A stretch of 64,000 nt of DNA from CAYMZZ01 sp047600605 (GTDB lineage Bacteria; Bacteroidota; Bacteroidia; Chitinophagales; Chitinophagaceae), in assembly GCA_047600605.1 (NCBI GenBank), contig JASGKK010000003.1, positions 372,001-436,000 of the forward strand. Reading direction: 5' to 3'. The position numbers and the translations under genes are program-made. Numbering within the stretch: the stretch's first letter is position 1; each line of letters starts with the position of its first letter. The notes under the pieces were generated by a model that saw nothing but the letters and a program-made list of their open reading frames with translations, searched no databases and was not told the DNA's origin. Shown here piece after piece: positions 43,708 to 53,876 of the stretch.

Positions 43708-45669
43708 TTATTTTTCTTTGAACGTAACCTGTCGCAGTATGGTCTGTGACACTGGCTGCAGGGTGATGATTTCTGTCTTTTTCTTAGTAGGATTGAACGC
43801 AGATGTTTTAAACAACAACTGACCTTTTTTAACCTGTTGAATGGGTTTGCCTTCGTAGGTATATACCACCAGTGCCGAAGGCGTATACATTAAATCAGTA
43901 AACCCTTTTATCGAAAATGCTTTGGTATGCTCTGCAGTAGCTGGCAGGGCATGCGCCAGCACCAATGGGCCATAGGTAAAATAGTATTCGCTGTTAAGGT
44001 CCTGCTCCGCTTTGGGTACAGCCACAAAGTCCAGTTTGATTTTCTCTGTGTCTTTCCATTTTTTTCGAACAACGATGTACTCGCCTTCCAGGGTATACTC
44101 GGTATTGAGTTTAAAGGAAGCTGCCCAATCCGGTTTACGGATCTTAAGGGCAAATTCTGCACCGCTGGCTTTTACTTCAAAAACGATACTGTTGGAAAAA
44201 GGGTAACTGGTCACCTGTTTGATCACTACTGTTTTACCATTGACAGAAGTGGTCAGTTCAGAAGGTCCCAGCAAAGAAGCCACCAGGTCCTGCCCCTGCC
44301 GGAGCCACATATACTGAATATAGTAGGGTGTTATCCGGCCTGCATTGGGTACACAGCATACGGCAGCATCCTGGTGTACCGGCGAATATTTATAGCGGGT
44401 TTGATGTTTTACGAGCGTATCACCATTCAATCCTCCGGTCATGTAGTAAGAGTTATCCGATTTCAGGTAGGCAATGCAACTGAGCTCCGGATGCCGGGCG
44501 CCCTGTGCTGCATTAAAAAACAGGCGCTCGATCTTATCGCCATACTCTTTCTGGCCGGTTTTGATCAGCAATTCGGCATAGCTATGCAGCAATTCATGCA
44601 GCGAACAATACTCGTAGCCGCGGGTGGTGGCATCTGCTTTTTTTCCGCCGATCCACTCATCACCCACAGGTCCGCCGGTTGCTGTAGTGGTTTGTGTAAT
44701 CTTTTGCAAAAAGTTCTTCAGTGCTGCCCCCAGTTGCGGGTTACCGGAAATGTAATAGGCCGCAGCTACGGTACGTAAGTGTTCATAGGTATGCACGCCA
44801 TGCCCTTTCAATGCCAGGGAGACGTCCATCAGTTTCTTGTACTGCGCATCTTCATTCAATATGTGTTGCGAAAAGTCTTTATAGCAAAAGAGCGCATAAT
44901 CGAGATAAGCTTGTTTGCCGGTGATTCGATACAGGCTTTCCAGCACATCGGTAAAAGTAAGGCCATGTGAAAGTCCGCCCACATCGGGTTTTTGTGAATA
45001 AAACGGACGCGATTGATTGATGGGATAATACTGCATCACATTCTGCACGGCTCTTTCAATAGCTGTCAACACGTTTTGATCCTGTGTATAATCGTACCAG
45101 GCCAGCAATCCTCTCAGCACGGTTGTCTTGGCCCACAACTCACCGTTTTCATTATCGAACTGATAACGCAGATCCTTATCATATATACCCAGGTAGCCAT
45201 CGGCATCCTGCGTGGAAAGCAGGTAGCCGATTGATTTTTTTACCCTGGCCAGGTGATAACTGTCATTGGCCAGGATCGCACTGCGGATATACCCATCGAG
45301 CCAGTTGCCCTGTGTTTCACTATTCCACCAGAGAAACTGCACCTGCCAGTCACCTTCCACACCCAGCGCGCCCACATCCTTGCTTTTTACATTTTTGGTC
45401 AATCGTTGTTTACCATAAATATCATCCTTCAAAATAAGATCCGGCACGAGGCTGTCGAGGTGGCCGGTAAAACCAGCCAGGTTTTGCTGTAATTGTTGCA
45501 AAAGCCATCCATCGGGTTTTACAGCGCCGAAAGGCAATGGCTGATATGCTTCTTTTATTGGCTGTTGCTGCTGAAAAGGATCTGTCGACTGTGCCATCAG
45601 GTTTATATTATATAAGAAACAATAACTGATCGTAAAGACTATACTTCGTTTCCATACCGGTATTTGCAT
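43708..45669 (-). CDS. GH127-like (DUF1680) glycoside hydrolase, exported
   Basis: A 653-residue protein starting at ATG 45669, which gives a signal peptide (IPVWKRSIVFTISYCFLYNINLMA). The (alpha/alpha)6 region has GNWLDGYIRSAILAND, GELWAKTTVLRGLLAWYDYT and the CCVPNAGRITPYY cysteine cluster (VHQDAAVCCVPN) used for zinc and catalysis in GH127. The C-terminal part is a beta-sandwich. Family members release beta-L-arabinofuranose; this member's substrate is uncertain. It is 6 bp from the GH13 gene. Confidence 0.88.
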   Translation of the reverse strand: MQIPVWKRSIVFTISYCFLYNINLMAQSTDPFQQQQPIKEAYQPLPFGAVKPDGWLLQQLQQNLAGFTGHLDSLVPDLILKDDIYGKQRLTKNVKSKDVGALGVEGDWQVQFLWWNSETQGNWLDGYIRSAILANDSYHLARVKKSIGYLLSTQDADGYLGIYDKDLRYQFDNENGELWAKTTVLRGLLAWYDYTQDQNVLTAIERAVQNVMQYYPINQSRPFYSQKPDVGGLSHGLTFTDVLESLYRITGKQAYLDYALFCYKDFSQHILNEDAQYKKLMDVSLALKGHGVHTYEHLRTVAAAYYISGNPQLGAALKNFLQKITQTTTATGGPVGDEWIGGKKADATTRGYEYCSLHELLHSYAELLIKTGQKEYGDKIERLFFNAAQGARHPELSCIAYLKSDNSYYMTGGLNGDTLVKHQTRYKYSPVHQDAAVCCVPNAGRITPYYIQYMWLRQGQDLVASLLGPSELTTSVNGKTVVIKQVTSYPFSNSIVFEVKASGAEFALKIRKPDWAASFKLNTEYTLEGEYIVVRKKWKDTEKIKLDFVAVPKAEQDLNSEYYFTYGPLVLAHALPATAEHTKAFSIKGFTDLMYTPSALVVYTYEGKPIQQVKKGQLLFKTSAFNPTKKKTEIITLQPVSQTILRQVTFKEK

Positions 45670-45725
45670 AACAACTATTTTTTTGAATGCAGATATGCCT
45701 ACCATATTCTGCATCTGATGTACTA

Positions 45726-47138
45726 TTATTTGACGGCCTCAATGCCTGATTCATTGGCCGGTGGAGGGGTAGCCGTATTCCAGAGTTCATCCATTTGCTC
45801 CAGCGTCTTATTTCTCGTTTCGGGTACATATTTGCCAACAAACAATAGTGCCAGCAAACAAAGCACCGCAAAGAGCAGGAAGGGAAATGCTCCATGAAAT
45901 GTTTGTTGCAGCCATTTATCGCCGGTCAGTAAGGGAAAGGTTTGTGATACTACAAAGTTGGCGATCCATTGTACAAACACAGCCAGTGATAAAGCCAGGC
46001 TTCTGACCCGGTTAGGGAATATTTCAGACAACAGTACCCATACAACCGGCCCCCATGAAATAGAAAAAGAAGCCATAAACAATAAAAGGAAAGGTAAAAG
46101 CCAGGCGCTGGTAATCTGATAGTAAGCCGCTATCCCCACAATGGCCAATGCGATGAACATACCTGCCGAACCGATATAAAGCAACGGCTTCCTCCCAAGC
46201 TTATCAACGAGGTAAATGGCTACAATGGTAAATATCATGTTTACGACACCCAGCAGGCTTGTTTGCAGCAATGAGCTGTCGGTATTACTGCCAAAGCTTT
46301 TAAATATTTCAGGTGCGTAATACAGTATAGCGTTGATACCGGTGATCTGTTGAAATATGGAAAGACCAATACCTACAAACAGCGCCAGGCGCAGGCTGGG
46401 TTGCAACAACGTGCGCCAGCTGGTTTTTTCCTGATTTTTTAAAGAATCAAGAATCTGCTGGCCAGTACGGGTGGCTGTTTCTTTATTATTAAACCGTTCC
46501 AGTATAGTGAATGCCTTTACCGGTTTATTTTTCATGAGCAGCCAGCGTGGGCTTTCCGGAATAAAAAAGAGCAATACCATATAAACTATAGCAGGAATAG
46601 CCTCGGAACCAAACATCCATCTCCATCCTTTGTACAGATTCCATTCTTCGTCTCCCTGCAGGGCGATAAGATAATTCACAAAGTAAACAGTTACGATGCC
46701 GATCACTATAGCCAGTTGGTTATAGGCTACCAGTGATCCTCTTTTTTCCGGGGGAGCTATTTCTGCTATATACATTGGTACTACCATAGAGGCAATGCCG
46801 ACGCCCACGCCGCCAATGATACGATAGATAATAAAGGAAGTAAAGCTATCGGGCAATGCGGTTCCAACCGAGCAGATCAGGAAGAGAATGGCCGATACGA
46901 TCATGCACCATTTTCTGCCAAAACGCGAACTCAGGTAATCGGCCAGCAATGCGCCGAAGAGGCATCCTACCAATGCACTTGAAATGGCCCAGCCGGTTTC
47001 GAGTGTATTCAAAGAAAAGTAAGTGGTGAGGTTGCCGATAGCGCCGGAGATAACGGCTGTATCGTACCCAAACAGCAGTCCGCCGATAGCCGCTATCAGG
47101 GCGATCAGTCGCAGGTTATTATTGTTCGATACGGGCAT
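45726..47138 (-). CDS. MFS sugar:proton symporter (XylE/GalP-like)
   Basis: A 470-residue inner-membrane transporter with 12 hydrophobic segments. Sugar-porter signatures: GGLLFGYDTAVISGAIG near the start, SSRFGRKW loop, RIIGGVGVGIASMVVPMYIAEIAP (in parts), PESPRWLL after TM6, and YLVDKLGRKPLL and VPETRNKTLEQMDELW at the end. It imports a sugar, probably released by the exported hydrolases. Its start overlaps the isomerase gene by 20 bp. Confidence 0.95.
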   Translation of the reverse strand: MPVSNNNNLRLIALIAAIGGLLFGYDTAVISGAIGNLTTYFSLNTLETGWAISSALVGCLFGALLADYLSSRFGRKWCMIVSAILFLICSVGTALPDSFTSFIIYRIIGGVGVGIASMVVPMYIAEIAPPEKRGSLVAYNQLAIVIGIVTVYFVNYLIALQGDEEWNLYKGWRWMFGSEAIPAIVYMVLLFFIPESPRWLLMKNKPVKAFTILERFNNKETATRTGQQILDSLKNQEKTSWRTLLQPSLRLALFVGIGLSIFQQITGINAILYYAPEIFKSFGSNTDSSLLQTSLLGVVNMIFTIVAIYLVDKLGRKPLLYIGSAGMFIALAIVGIAAYYQITSAWLLPFLLLFMASFSISWGPVVWVLLSEIFPNRVRSLALSLAVFVQWIANFVVSQTFPLLTGDKWLQQTFHGAFPFLLFAVLCLLALLFVGKYVPETRNKTLEQMDELWNTATPPPANESGIEAVK

Positions 47139-47961
47139 GCAATTGTTTTTTAAGCGTGTTCATTAAACGGGCGTTGATGGCCCATTGATCGCCGATGGGT
47201 TGTTGTGTAAATGGCAGCGATGGCATATACGGCCGCGGGCCAAATTCAGGGCAAATGGTCAGCTGTGGTTGTTGTCGCGCAAGATTACTGTCAACGATCT
47301 GTTGCCACCAGTGCAAAAAGGTTTTTACATGTCTGGCCCATTCCGGCGCAGACGGGTCACTGACCTGTGCGGCCTGCTCATGGCCTACACGTGCATGCAG
47401 GTGTGATACCTGCGGAAAGATGGCCGCTAAAATATGCTGCTGATCCTCCAGCAGGCTTTCCGATACGGTACACCAGTGCGAAAAGTCGGCAGCCAGCTCA
47501 AGTTCCGGAAATCGCTGCAGGTAAGGTAGTAGGCTACTCGCATGAAAGGAAAACCGGCCACGATGCGTTTCATGTACAATGCGCATACCCGTCTGCTGTG
47601 CTACCTGCATACACGCGTCGATAATCCGGCAGTTGTCATCAAATGAATAATGATCCCTGCCAGTATGTGAATTGATAAAATCGGGACGTAGCGCTGCCAG
47701 TTCATACAGGCGTTTGGTCATGCGGCCGATATACTGATCAGCTGTTTCGCTGACAGCAGGCAATACCTGCTGGGCTATGAAGATGAATTCCTTTTCGGAA
47801 CGCAGAAAGTCCAGTTCATAGTTGAGCTCCTTGATAAATGCTTTCGACTCGGGCACATTGATCTCGATACCATCATAACCCGCCTCCTGCACCCGCTCCA
47901 GAAACTCTACTGCACCAAACTGTTCCTGTCCCCAATAAGGGCAAACATATTTTAGTTGCAT
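47119..47961 (-). CDS. sugar phosphate isomerase/epimerase-like TIM-barrel protein
   Basis: A 280-residue cytosolic enzyme of the xylose isomerase-like TIM-barrel group: EAGYDGIEINVPES, FINSHTGRDHYSFDD, RIVHETHRGRFSFH (metal-binding Glu/His), ELAADFSHWCTVSE and SHLHARVGHEQAAQV. It overlaps the transporter gene and probably converts the imported sugar or its derivative. Confidence 0.87.
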   Translation of the reverse strand: MQLKYVCPYWGQEQFGAVEFLERVQEAGYDGIEINVPESKAFIKELNYELDFLRSEKEFIFIAQQVLPAVSETADQYIGRMTKRLYELAALRPDFINSHTGRDHYSFDDNCRIIDACMQVAQQTGMRIVHETHRGRFSFHASSLLPYLQRFPELELAADFSHWCTVSESLLEDQQHILAAIFPQVSHLHARVGHEQAAQVSDPSAPEWARHVKTFLHWWQQIVDSNLARQQPQLTICPEFGPRPYMPSLPFTQQPIGDQWAINARLMNTLKKQLHARIEQ

Positions 47962-47973
47962 GAGCAGCAGGTA

Positions 47974-48801
47974 TTATGGCTGGTACAAAACGGGGTTGAT
48001 AGGGCTATTGATGATCTCACCGATGGCCGCTCCCGGGCACCAGGTATTCCAGTCATGTTCCTGATTCTTGTTTTCGGGGTTCTTCAAAATCATATCACGA
48101 TCCATATAAATGATGGTCATCACTTTCCTCATCTGATTGGAGCTATTGGCTCCGGCGCGGTGAAATACCCAGCCGGAGTGAAAACTGATTTCGCCCAGGT
48201 CGAAGGGTTCTATAACATGTCTGAAATCGGTAACACGCAGACGCTGCTGAATAATGGTTTCACTTTCGTCGCCAATAGCCAGCTCCCGTCCTTCTACTAT
48301 CTGGTGACTGCCGGCGCTGAACTCAAGCGGTCCCATCTCGAATGGAGTAGCCTGCAGGGGAATCCAGGCGGTAACAGTTTTATCCGTTTGCAGTGGCCAG
48401 TAGTACTGATCGGCATGCCAGGGAGTGATACCTCCGCCAGCTTCTTTGTACAGCGCCTGATCATGATACAGCCGCACCCCTTCTACCTGCATCAGGTCAG
48501 CAGCTATTTTAGCTACACGCCGGCTGAATACCAGTGCCCTGATACGCTCATCCTCACGCCACAGATTAAAAAGCTGCAGAAAAGCCTTTCCATAAGTATC
48601 TCTTTCTTCGAGTTTTTGCGTAGCTGTATTAAGCTCCGCTACTTTGGCAGAGATCACCTCGTTAAAGTAGGTGAGCGTAGGTGCATCGAGCACCTCCTTG
48701 AGTTTGATATAACGATTGGTTTGATAATAAGCGATCTGATCGTCGCTGAGCGCATAAGGAGTATCCAGCGCTTGCTGAATTGTAGCGGGAATGGCAGACA
48801 T
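47974..48801 (-). CDS. phytanoyl-CoA dioxygenase (PhyH) family protein
   Basis: A 275-residue Fe(II)/2-oxoglutarate oxygenase: iron ligands in ITPWHADQYYWPL (H-x-D) and in FHSGWVFHRAGANSS (distal His), and the 2OG-binding Arg in AGANSSNQMRKVM. It is the first gene of the minus-strand sugar cluster, 12 bp before the isomerase. Its substrate is unknown; similar PhyH genes occur in sugar-acid or methoxylated sugar clusters. Confidence 0.88.
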   Translation of the reverse strand: MSAIPATIQQALDTPYALSDDQIAYYQTNRYIKLKEVLDAPTLTYFNEVISAKVAELNTATQKLEERDTYGKAFLQLFNLWREDERIRALVFSRRVAKIAADLMQVEGVRLYHDQALYKEAGGGITPWHADQYYWPLQTDKTVTAWIPLQATPFEMGPLEFSAGSHQIVEGRELAIGDESETIIQQRLRVTDFRHVIEPFDLGEISFHSGWVFHRAGANSSNQMRKVMTIIYMDRDMILKNPENKNQEHDWNTWCPGAAIGEIINSPINPVLYQP

Positions 48802-48816
48802 ATCGTATAGTTTCTA

Positions 48817-48899
48817 CAAACATAGACCAGCAGTCAACGACAATCAGGCACAGCAATGCAAATAATAGCACTATATTGACTAAATTTGAACACATAGTG
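48817..48899. promoter_or_regulatory. divergent control region of sugar cluster and AraC gene
   Basis: A minus-strand -7 box (TATGTTTG, 48817-48824) serves the PhyH gene, and a plus-strand TAAATTTG (48881-48888) serves the AraC gene. CACTAT (48869-48874) and ATAGTG (48894-48899) flank the latter as an inverted pair, a possible AraC site. Confidence 0.4.
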
Positions 48900-48945
48900 T
48901 GATTTCAGGCATATATTGTATGCATTAGTAATAAAGAGATAAAGA

Positions 48946-49797
48946 TTGAAAGCAGCATATGAAGATATTGACAGCAAAAAGGGGGATGCCTCTTTCCTCG
49001 CATATGAACTGAATGTTCCCTTCTTTCCATTCAAGTGGCATTATCACCCGGAGTATGAGCTGACACTCATTATAAAAGGAAGTGGCAAACGGCTGGTGGG
49101 TGATAGTCATATGAGCTTTGAAGCCGGTGATCTTGTCCTCATCGGCCCGGATATGCCACATACCTGGGTGAGCGATGATCAGCGTAAGCGAAACCGCTCA
49201 AGTGCAATCGTGATACAATTCAGCGAGCAGTTTATCGGATCGATGGTGCAGCCGGTTGAACTGGCCGCAATAAGCCGGCTGCTGGCCGACTCTGCCGATG
49301 GCCTTTTTTTTACACAGCAGTCTACTAAAAAAATCCGCGACCAGGTACAGGCACTGCCTTCAAAGAAAGGAGTAGAAAAGGTCACTGGCTTATTAACCAT
49401 ACTGGACCAACTGACTACGCAGCGCAAAAGCCGGCTGGCATCACCTTACTATACGGGCGTAAAGGGCAAAGAAAACGAGCATCGTCTGAACAAAGTATGC
49501 CGCTATCTGCAGAAACATGCCAGTGAAAAACTGACGGTAAGAAATGCGGCTTCGCTAATTCATTTATCAGACAGTGCTTTTTGTAAATTCTTTAAACGGG
49601 CTACCGGTAAAACATTTTCGGATTATCTGAACGAGATAAGAGTAGGTCTTGCCTGCCAGCAACTGAGCGAATCGGATAAGCCGGTAGCCGGTATTGCCTA
49701 TGAGTGCGGATTTGAAAGCCTCACGTATTTCAACCGTGTCTTTTTACGGAAGAAAAGTGTTACACCAAGACAGTTCAGAAAAGATTATCAGCTTTAA
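48946..49797 (+). CDS. AraC-family regulator with cupin sensor, TTG start
   Basis: A 283-residue activator. The frame begins at TTG 48946 (KAAYEDIDSKKGD); no in-frame ATG gives the cupin domain intact, so TTG is the likely start. The cupin part reads FPFKWHYHPEYELTLIIKG and FEAGDLVLIGPDMPHTW. The C-terminal HTH pair is LTVRNAASLIHLSDSAFCKFF and PVAGIAYECGFESLTYFNRVF. It is divergent from the PhyH-isomerase-transporter-hydrolase cluster and is its probable sugar-responsive regulator. Confidence 0.9.
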   Translation: MKAAYEDIDSKKGDASFLAYELNVPFFPFKWHYHPEYELTLIIKGSGKRLVGDSHMSFEAGDLVLIGPDMPHTWVSDDQRKRNRSSAIVIQFSEQFIGSMVQPVELAAISRLLADSADGLFFTQQSTKKIRDQVQALPSKKGVEKVTGLLTILDQLTTQRKSRLASPYYTGVKGKENEHRLNKVCRYLQKHASEKLTVRNAASLIHLSDSAFCKFFKRATGKTFSDYLNEIRVGLACQQLSESDKPVAGIAYECGFESLTYFNRVFLRKKSVTPRQFRKDYQL

Positions 49798-49866
49798 GGA
49801 TTAGCAGGTCTATCAATCAGCTGCCAGGCAAACAGCTATTGCTGCAGGGCTTATTAATTACGCTGA

Positions 49867-51228
49867 TTATTTCTTCAGCAACTTCATCAGCACCTCATAC
49901 ACTTCCCCTGGCCGCTCAGCTCTTTTGCTGATGATTTTACCTTCGCGGTCAATGATGGCATAATGAGGAATGCCGTTGATACCGAAAAGAGCATTGGCAT
50001 CCCTGATCATCTGCTCGCTCAGCAGGTAATGTTCTCCTTTTATATCAAGCTGCTCGCGGGCCTTTTGCCAGGCCTTTTCTCTATCGTTATAACCAAAATA
50101 GACAAATACAATCTCCTCCGTTTTGAGTTTTTCTTTCAGCCGGGCAGCATTGGGCATTTCGGTTCTGCAGGGGGCGCACCAGCTAGCCCAGAAATCCACA
50201 TACACTATTTTCCCTTTATATTTTTTAAAAATAGCGGCAAACGAATTGTCGCCGGCAATACTTTCTGACGTTTCTTTTACCGGATCGGCATAATCTCTCC
50301 GGGCATTAATGATCTGGTCTTTCAACCAGTTGTTTTTCACAAGTTGGTCATATTGTTCAAACACAGGATTATAAACACTATCTGCGTCCTTCACAAAAAA
50401 GGCCATCATTCTCGACAGAAACACCTCGCGTGTAGCACCAGCCAATAAATTGTTTCGGGCAAAGTTGAACAGGTTTGTTTTGTTGGGCTTTTCGCTGTTG
50501 GTTTCCTTAAACTTTTTATACATGAAAAAGCTAACCAGGTCATTATACTCTACCGTGTTTAATGCAGCGTATTCATCATTAATTCCTTTTTGCAGCAGTT
50601 TGTCCAGAGTTGTATTGTCTACCGAATCCCTGTTTTTGATATTCTCCACCAACGTTCTTTCATATGGTTCGTATGCATACTTTGAGCTGAGCCATTTATA
50701 ATAAGTATCCGATAACCGGTTTGTTTGCCGGTATTGATCCAGGATAGATTTCTTATATGCTGCATATTCTTTTCGGTACAGCAATGCACTGTCTATACTC
50801 TTGTTGCGGATTCCTCCCAGATATTTTTCAGTTATGCTTCTATCCACATAAGTACCGGCATATTGCGGGTAATTGAAATCAGCCGCATTCAAGCCGGTTG
50901 CCAGCAAGGGAGCTGTTTTAGAAAAATCGGCCCTTAATTCAAGCTGCTGTCCGCCAACCAGATCAAAAAACTGGTAACCATTCTCTGTTTTAATCATCCA
51001 GGAGCCAACCCCCTGCTCGGGAACAGCTACGCTAAACGAATCATTCCGGTCAATCACAACTTTTACCCGCTTATCACGCCATGCCTGGGTAATGTTATGA
51101 AAGCCTCCCTGCTCTGAAATATAAAAAACAGAATCCTTATAGTTTTTGGCCGTTCCGGTGATGAGTACCTGTGCATCGGTGCCGCCCGTTGCTAACACCA
51201 TCGCGAGTGCCGTAAAGAATATCCGCAT
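49867..51228 (-). CDS. TlpA-like thioredoxin-fold protein with large N-terminal domain, exported
   Basis: A 453-residue protein; the ATG at 51228 gives a signal peptide (RIFFTALAMVLATGGTDA). The N-terminal about 300 residues are the DUF4369-like beta domain and helical part usual in Bacteroidota. The C-terminal thioredoxin domain has CxxC in FWASWCAPCRTEMP, and the cis-Pro in GINGIPHYAII. It transfers reducing power to periplasmic proteins. Confidence 0.9.
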   Translation of the reverse strand: MRIFFTALAMVLATGGTDAQVLITGTAKNYKDSVFYISEQGGFHNITQAWRDKRVKVVIDRNDSFSVAVPEQGVGSWMIKTENGYQFFDLVGGQQLELRADFSKTAPLLATGLNAADFNYPQYAGTYVDRSITEKYLGGIRNKSIDSALLYRKEYAAYKKSILDQYRQTNRLSDTYYKWLSSKYAYEPYERTLVENIKNRDSVDNTTLDKLLQKGINDEYAALNTVEYNDLVSFFMYKKFKETNSEKPNKTNLFNFARNNLLAGATREVFLSRMMAFFVKDADSVYNPVFEQYDQLVKNNWLKDQIINARRDYADPVKETSESIAGDNSFAAIFKKYKGKIVYVDFWASWCAPCRTEMPNAARLKEKLKTEEIVFVYFGYNDREKAWQKAREQLDIKGEHYLLSEQMIRDANALFGINGIPHYAIIDREGKIISKRAERPGEVYEVLMKLLKK

Positions 51229-51430
51229 ATTTTTTTCAGGTGTTATTGTGATGCCCGCCCGTTTCAGACACAGTATTACCAGGGTCCTTACTCTTGTTCT
51301 TAAAGATAGGGCTTTATTCATTACAACTAAATACATAGTTGTTAATTCATTTTAAGAGGCAGCGGATCAATTCAAACGGCATATCGGGTTAAGTGCATAT
51401 GATCCGGGAAAATCTCTTTATTAAGAATTA

Positions 51431-51488
51431 TTGGACAAAGCTTCGGGAATTTTGGACAAATTTTCACCGGTTAGTTTCTTCACCTTTG
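51431..51488 (+). promoter_or_regulatory. tandem activator sites before the TolC operon
   Basis: TTGGACAAA occurs at 51431-51439 and 51452-51460, exactly 21 bp apart (two DNA turns). A -7-like box CACCTTTG lies at 51481-51488, so the second site sits where a -33 box would be. This is the geometry of an AraC-type activator site. An AraC gene ends the operon region at 55116. Confidence 0.6.
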
Positions 51489-51513
51489 CAATAACCTTTA
51501 AATGTTACAAACT

Positions 51514-52875
51514 ATGAAAAAGTTACTGCTGTCGTGGATGCTGCTACTGGGTATCAGCCAGACCCACGCCCAACTTTTCAATCAGGAGGTGAAGCAATTG
51601 TACAACGAGGCTGTTGGCAAAAACGATACGCTTCAATTGTATCGCCTGCAAAAAGAGCAAACCGCACTGGATATTCAGAGCACCCGGTTCAGCTACTTAC
51701 CCAAACTGGCCTTTACCGGCAGTTATACCCGTCTCAACGATGACATCGTTTTTCCGGACAATCTGCAGGGATTGCTGATGGGCACCCAATCATTACTGAT
51801 CAAGGAAAAACTGGGTTTGCCTTTTAATGCAGACCTGCCTCCGGGTATCAAGCTCCAGGAAGTAGATCCTATTCAACGCAAAGACATACTCAAAGCCAAT
51901 GTGAATGCGCAATGGCTGCTCTTCAGTGGATTTAAGGTAAGCAATGGTGTAAAAGCCTATCAGCATCAGCAGGAGGCATACAATCAGCTTACTGCCAGGC
52001 AGGAAACCAAACTCTGGCTCGATGTATCGGAAGTGTATGACCAGATGGCGCTGGTGCAGGCCGCTAATGCCATCATCAGCTCTTCAGAAAAAATGCTGGC
52101 AGAACAGACGCGGTTTGTGAGCGCCGCCATTCAAAATGGACTGGCCACTCCGCTGGAAAGAAAACGTATAGAACTGGCACAACAGAAACTGGATATTAAG
52201 AAACTGGAAAATCAAACCAATATGCAGTTGCTGCAGTACAAAATGCATCAGCTCACCGGTACCGCCGAATCTGACCTGAAAGGTCTGCAACCGGAATTAT
52301 TACCTGTTGCTTACACGGCAGACCAGCCACCCAGTATCCGTCCCGAAATAAAAGCACTGGACGCAGGCATTGCAGCTACACAGTATATGCAAAAGGCTGC
52401 GCTCGCCGACTACGTACCCAAAGTAGCCGCATTCGGTCAATATGAATTAAGAGACAAAGACCTTTCGCTGCTTGATCCCCGCTGGTTTGTAGGCGTACGA
52501 TTGCAGTGGAACATCTTTGATGGTCTTGCTGCCCGCAACAATGCCAAAAAAGCCGTACTGCAAAGACAACAACTGGAAGTGCAGAAAAAAGCAGCCCAGG
52601 ATATGATACAACTTGGCCAGGATAAACTCAGGGAAGATTACCTGCTGGCCACACAAAAACTTACATTAAAAAAAGCAGAAATAAAGCTGACCGAAGACAC
52701 CTACGATTTTGTAGACAAACAATACCGTAACGGGCTGGCCGGTCTGACCGATGTACTGGACGCGCTGAACGATATTGAAAAGGCAAGGTTTGAGTACCAG
52801 CAAGCCTTATTTGATCAGCGCCGTGCCGGATTGAAGGCGGCCGAACTCAACGGAACCTTATTGAGCAATCTGTAA
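51514..52875 (+). CDS. TolC-family outer-membrane efflux protein
   Basis: A 453-residue protein with a signal peptide (KKLLLSWMLLLGISQTHA) and the two-repeat helical tunnel typical of TolC: KLAFTGSYTRLNDDIVF, long coiled coils (AQQKLDIKKLENQTNMQ), and the second repeat LDPRWFVGVRLQWNIFDGLAARN. It forms the outer-membrane channel of the efflux system encoded by the next two genes. Confidence 0.93.
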   Translation: MKKLLLSWMLLLGISQTHAQLFNQEVKQLYNEAVGKNDTLQLYRLQKEQTALDIQSTRFSYLPKLAFTGSYTRLNDDIVFPDNLQGLLMGTQSLLIKEKLGLPFNADLPPGIKLQEVDPIQRKDILKANVNAQWLLFSGFKVSNGVKAYQHQQEAYNQLTARQETKLWLDVSEVYDQMALVQAANAIISSSEKMLAEQTRFVSAAIQNGLATPLERKRIELAQQKLDIKKLENQTNMQLLQYKMHQLTGTAESDLKGLQPELLPVAYTADQPPSIRPEIKALDAGIAATQYMQKAALADYVPKVAAFGQYELRDKDLSLLDPRWFVGVRLQWNIFDGLAARNNAKKAVLQRQQLEVQKKAAQDMIQLGQDKLREDYLLATQKLTLKKAEIKLTEDTYDFVDKQYRNGLAGLTDVLDALNDIEKARFEYQQALFDQRRAGLKAAELNGTLLSNL

Positions 52876-52900
52876 TACTCACCTGCTAAAACTAATCAAC

Positions 52901-53866
52901 ATGAAACCTTATTATTCTATATCACTTTTTGTATCATTCATACTAATTCTGGCTTCCTGCAGTAATAAACAACAAAACGCTGCCGGTCCGGAAGGAAAAG
53001 TAAAACTGGAGTCCATCAGTGTCACATCCAAGATTGCCGGACGTATTGGAAAGATATATGTGCAGGATGGGCAATCCGTTCAAAAAGGTGATACGCTGGC
53101 GGTGATCAATGTACCGGAACTGACAGCCAAACTCGAGCAGGCCAATGGTGCTATCACCAGTGCAGAAGGGCAACTCTCGCTGGCACGCAATGGTGCCACC
53201 GGCGATCAGTTGCAGCAGATCCAAAGCCAGCTCGATGCGGCTACTGCACAGTTGGATTTTGCACAACAGTCTTATATACGTATGGAAAATATGTTTAAAG
53301 ACTCCCTGATCCCTGCGCAGAAGTTTGACGAAGTGAAATCAAAATACCTGGCTGCACAGGCACAGGTCAATGCTATCAAAGCCAAACAGAAAGAAATAGC
53401 CAGCGGTACAAGACCCGAAACGATCAATAGCGCCCGTGGCCAGGTAGAGCGAGCCATCGGTGCCCGCAATGAAGTGTTACAGGCTGCCAGCGAAACCGTC
53501 ATCACAGCTCCCGCCAACATGCTGGTGGAAAGTGTGACACTGAAAGAAGGTGAACTGGCTACACCGGGCTACCCTATTGTAAGCGGTTACCAGAAAGAGC
53601 AGGTCTATTTCCGGTTTACCATTGGTGAAAAAAAGATCAATGCCTATCCACTCGGCAAAGAAGTAACGATACAGGTTTCGGGTGTAGACAAAACTATTCC
53701 CGCCAAAATCGTCCTGGTAAAACAACTGCCCCGCTATGCAGATAATACCAGCACCGCACCCAACCGTGAGATTGGTGAAGCCTTTTATGAGTTAAAGATC
53801 GTGCCACTGCAAGCGGCTGATGCCAGCGGATTATACAACAACTCTTCTGTATTTATTAAACCTTAA
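52901..53866 (+). CDS. HlyD-family membrane-fusion lipoprotein
   Basis: A 321-residue protein with lipobox LASC (ILILASCSNKQQ). It has the biotinyl-lipoyl halves (VTSKIAGRIGKIYVQDGQSV; ITAPANMLVESVTLKEGEL), a long coiled coil between them, and a C-terminal beta-barrel domain. It links the inner-membrane permease to TolC. Confidence 0.92.
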   Translation: MKPYYSISLFVSFILILASCSNKQQNAAGPEGKVKLESISVTSKIAGRIGKIYVQDGQSVQKGDTLAVINVPELTAKLEQANGAITSAEGQLSLARNGATGDQLQQIQSQLDAATAQLDFAQQSYIRMENMFKDSLIPAQKFDEVKSKYLAAQAQVNAIKAKQKEIASGTRPETINSARGQVERAIGARNEVLQAASETVITAPANMLVESVTLKEGELATPGYPIVSGYQKEQVYFRFTIGEKKINAYPLGKEVTIQVSGVDKTIPAKIVLVKQLPRYADNTSTAPNREIGEAFYELKIVPLQAADASGLYNNSSVFIKP

Positions 53867-53876
53867 CGTAGCCGTC

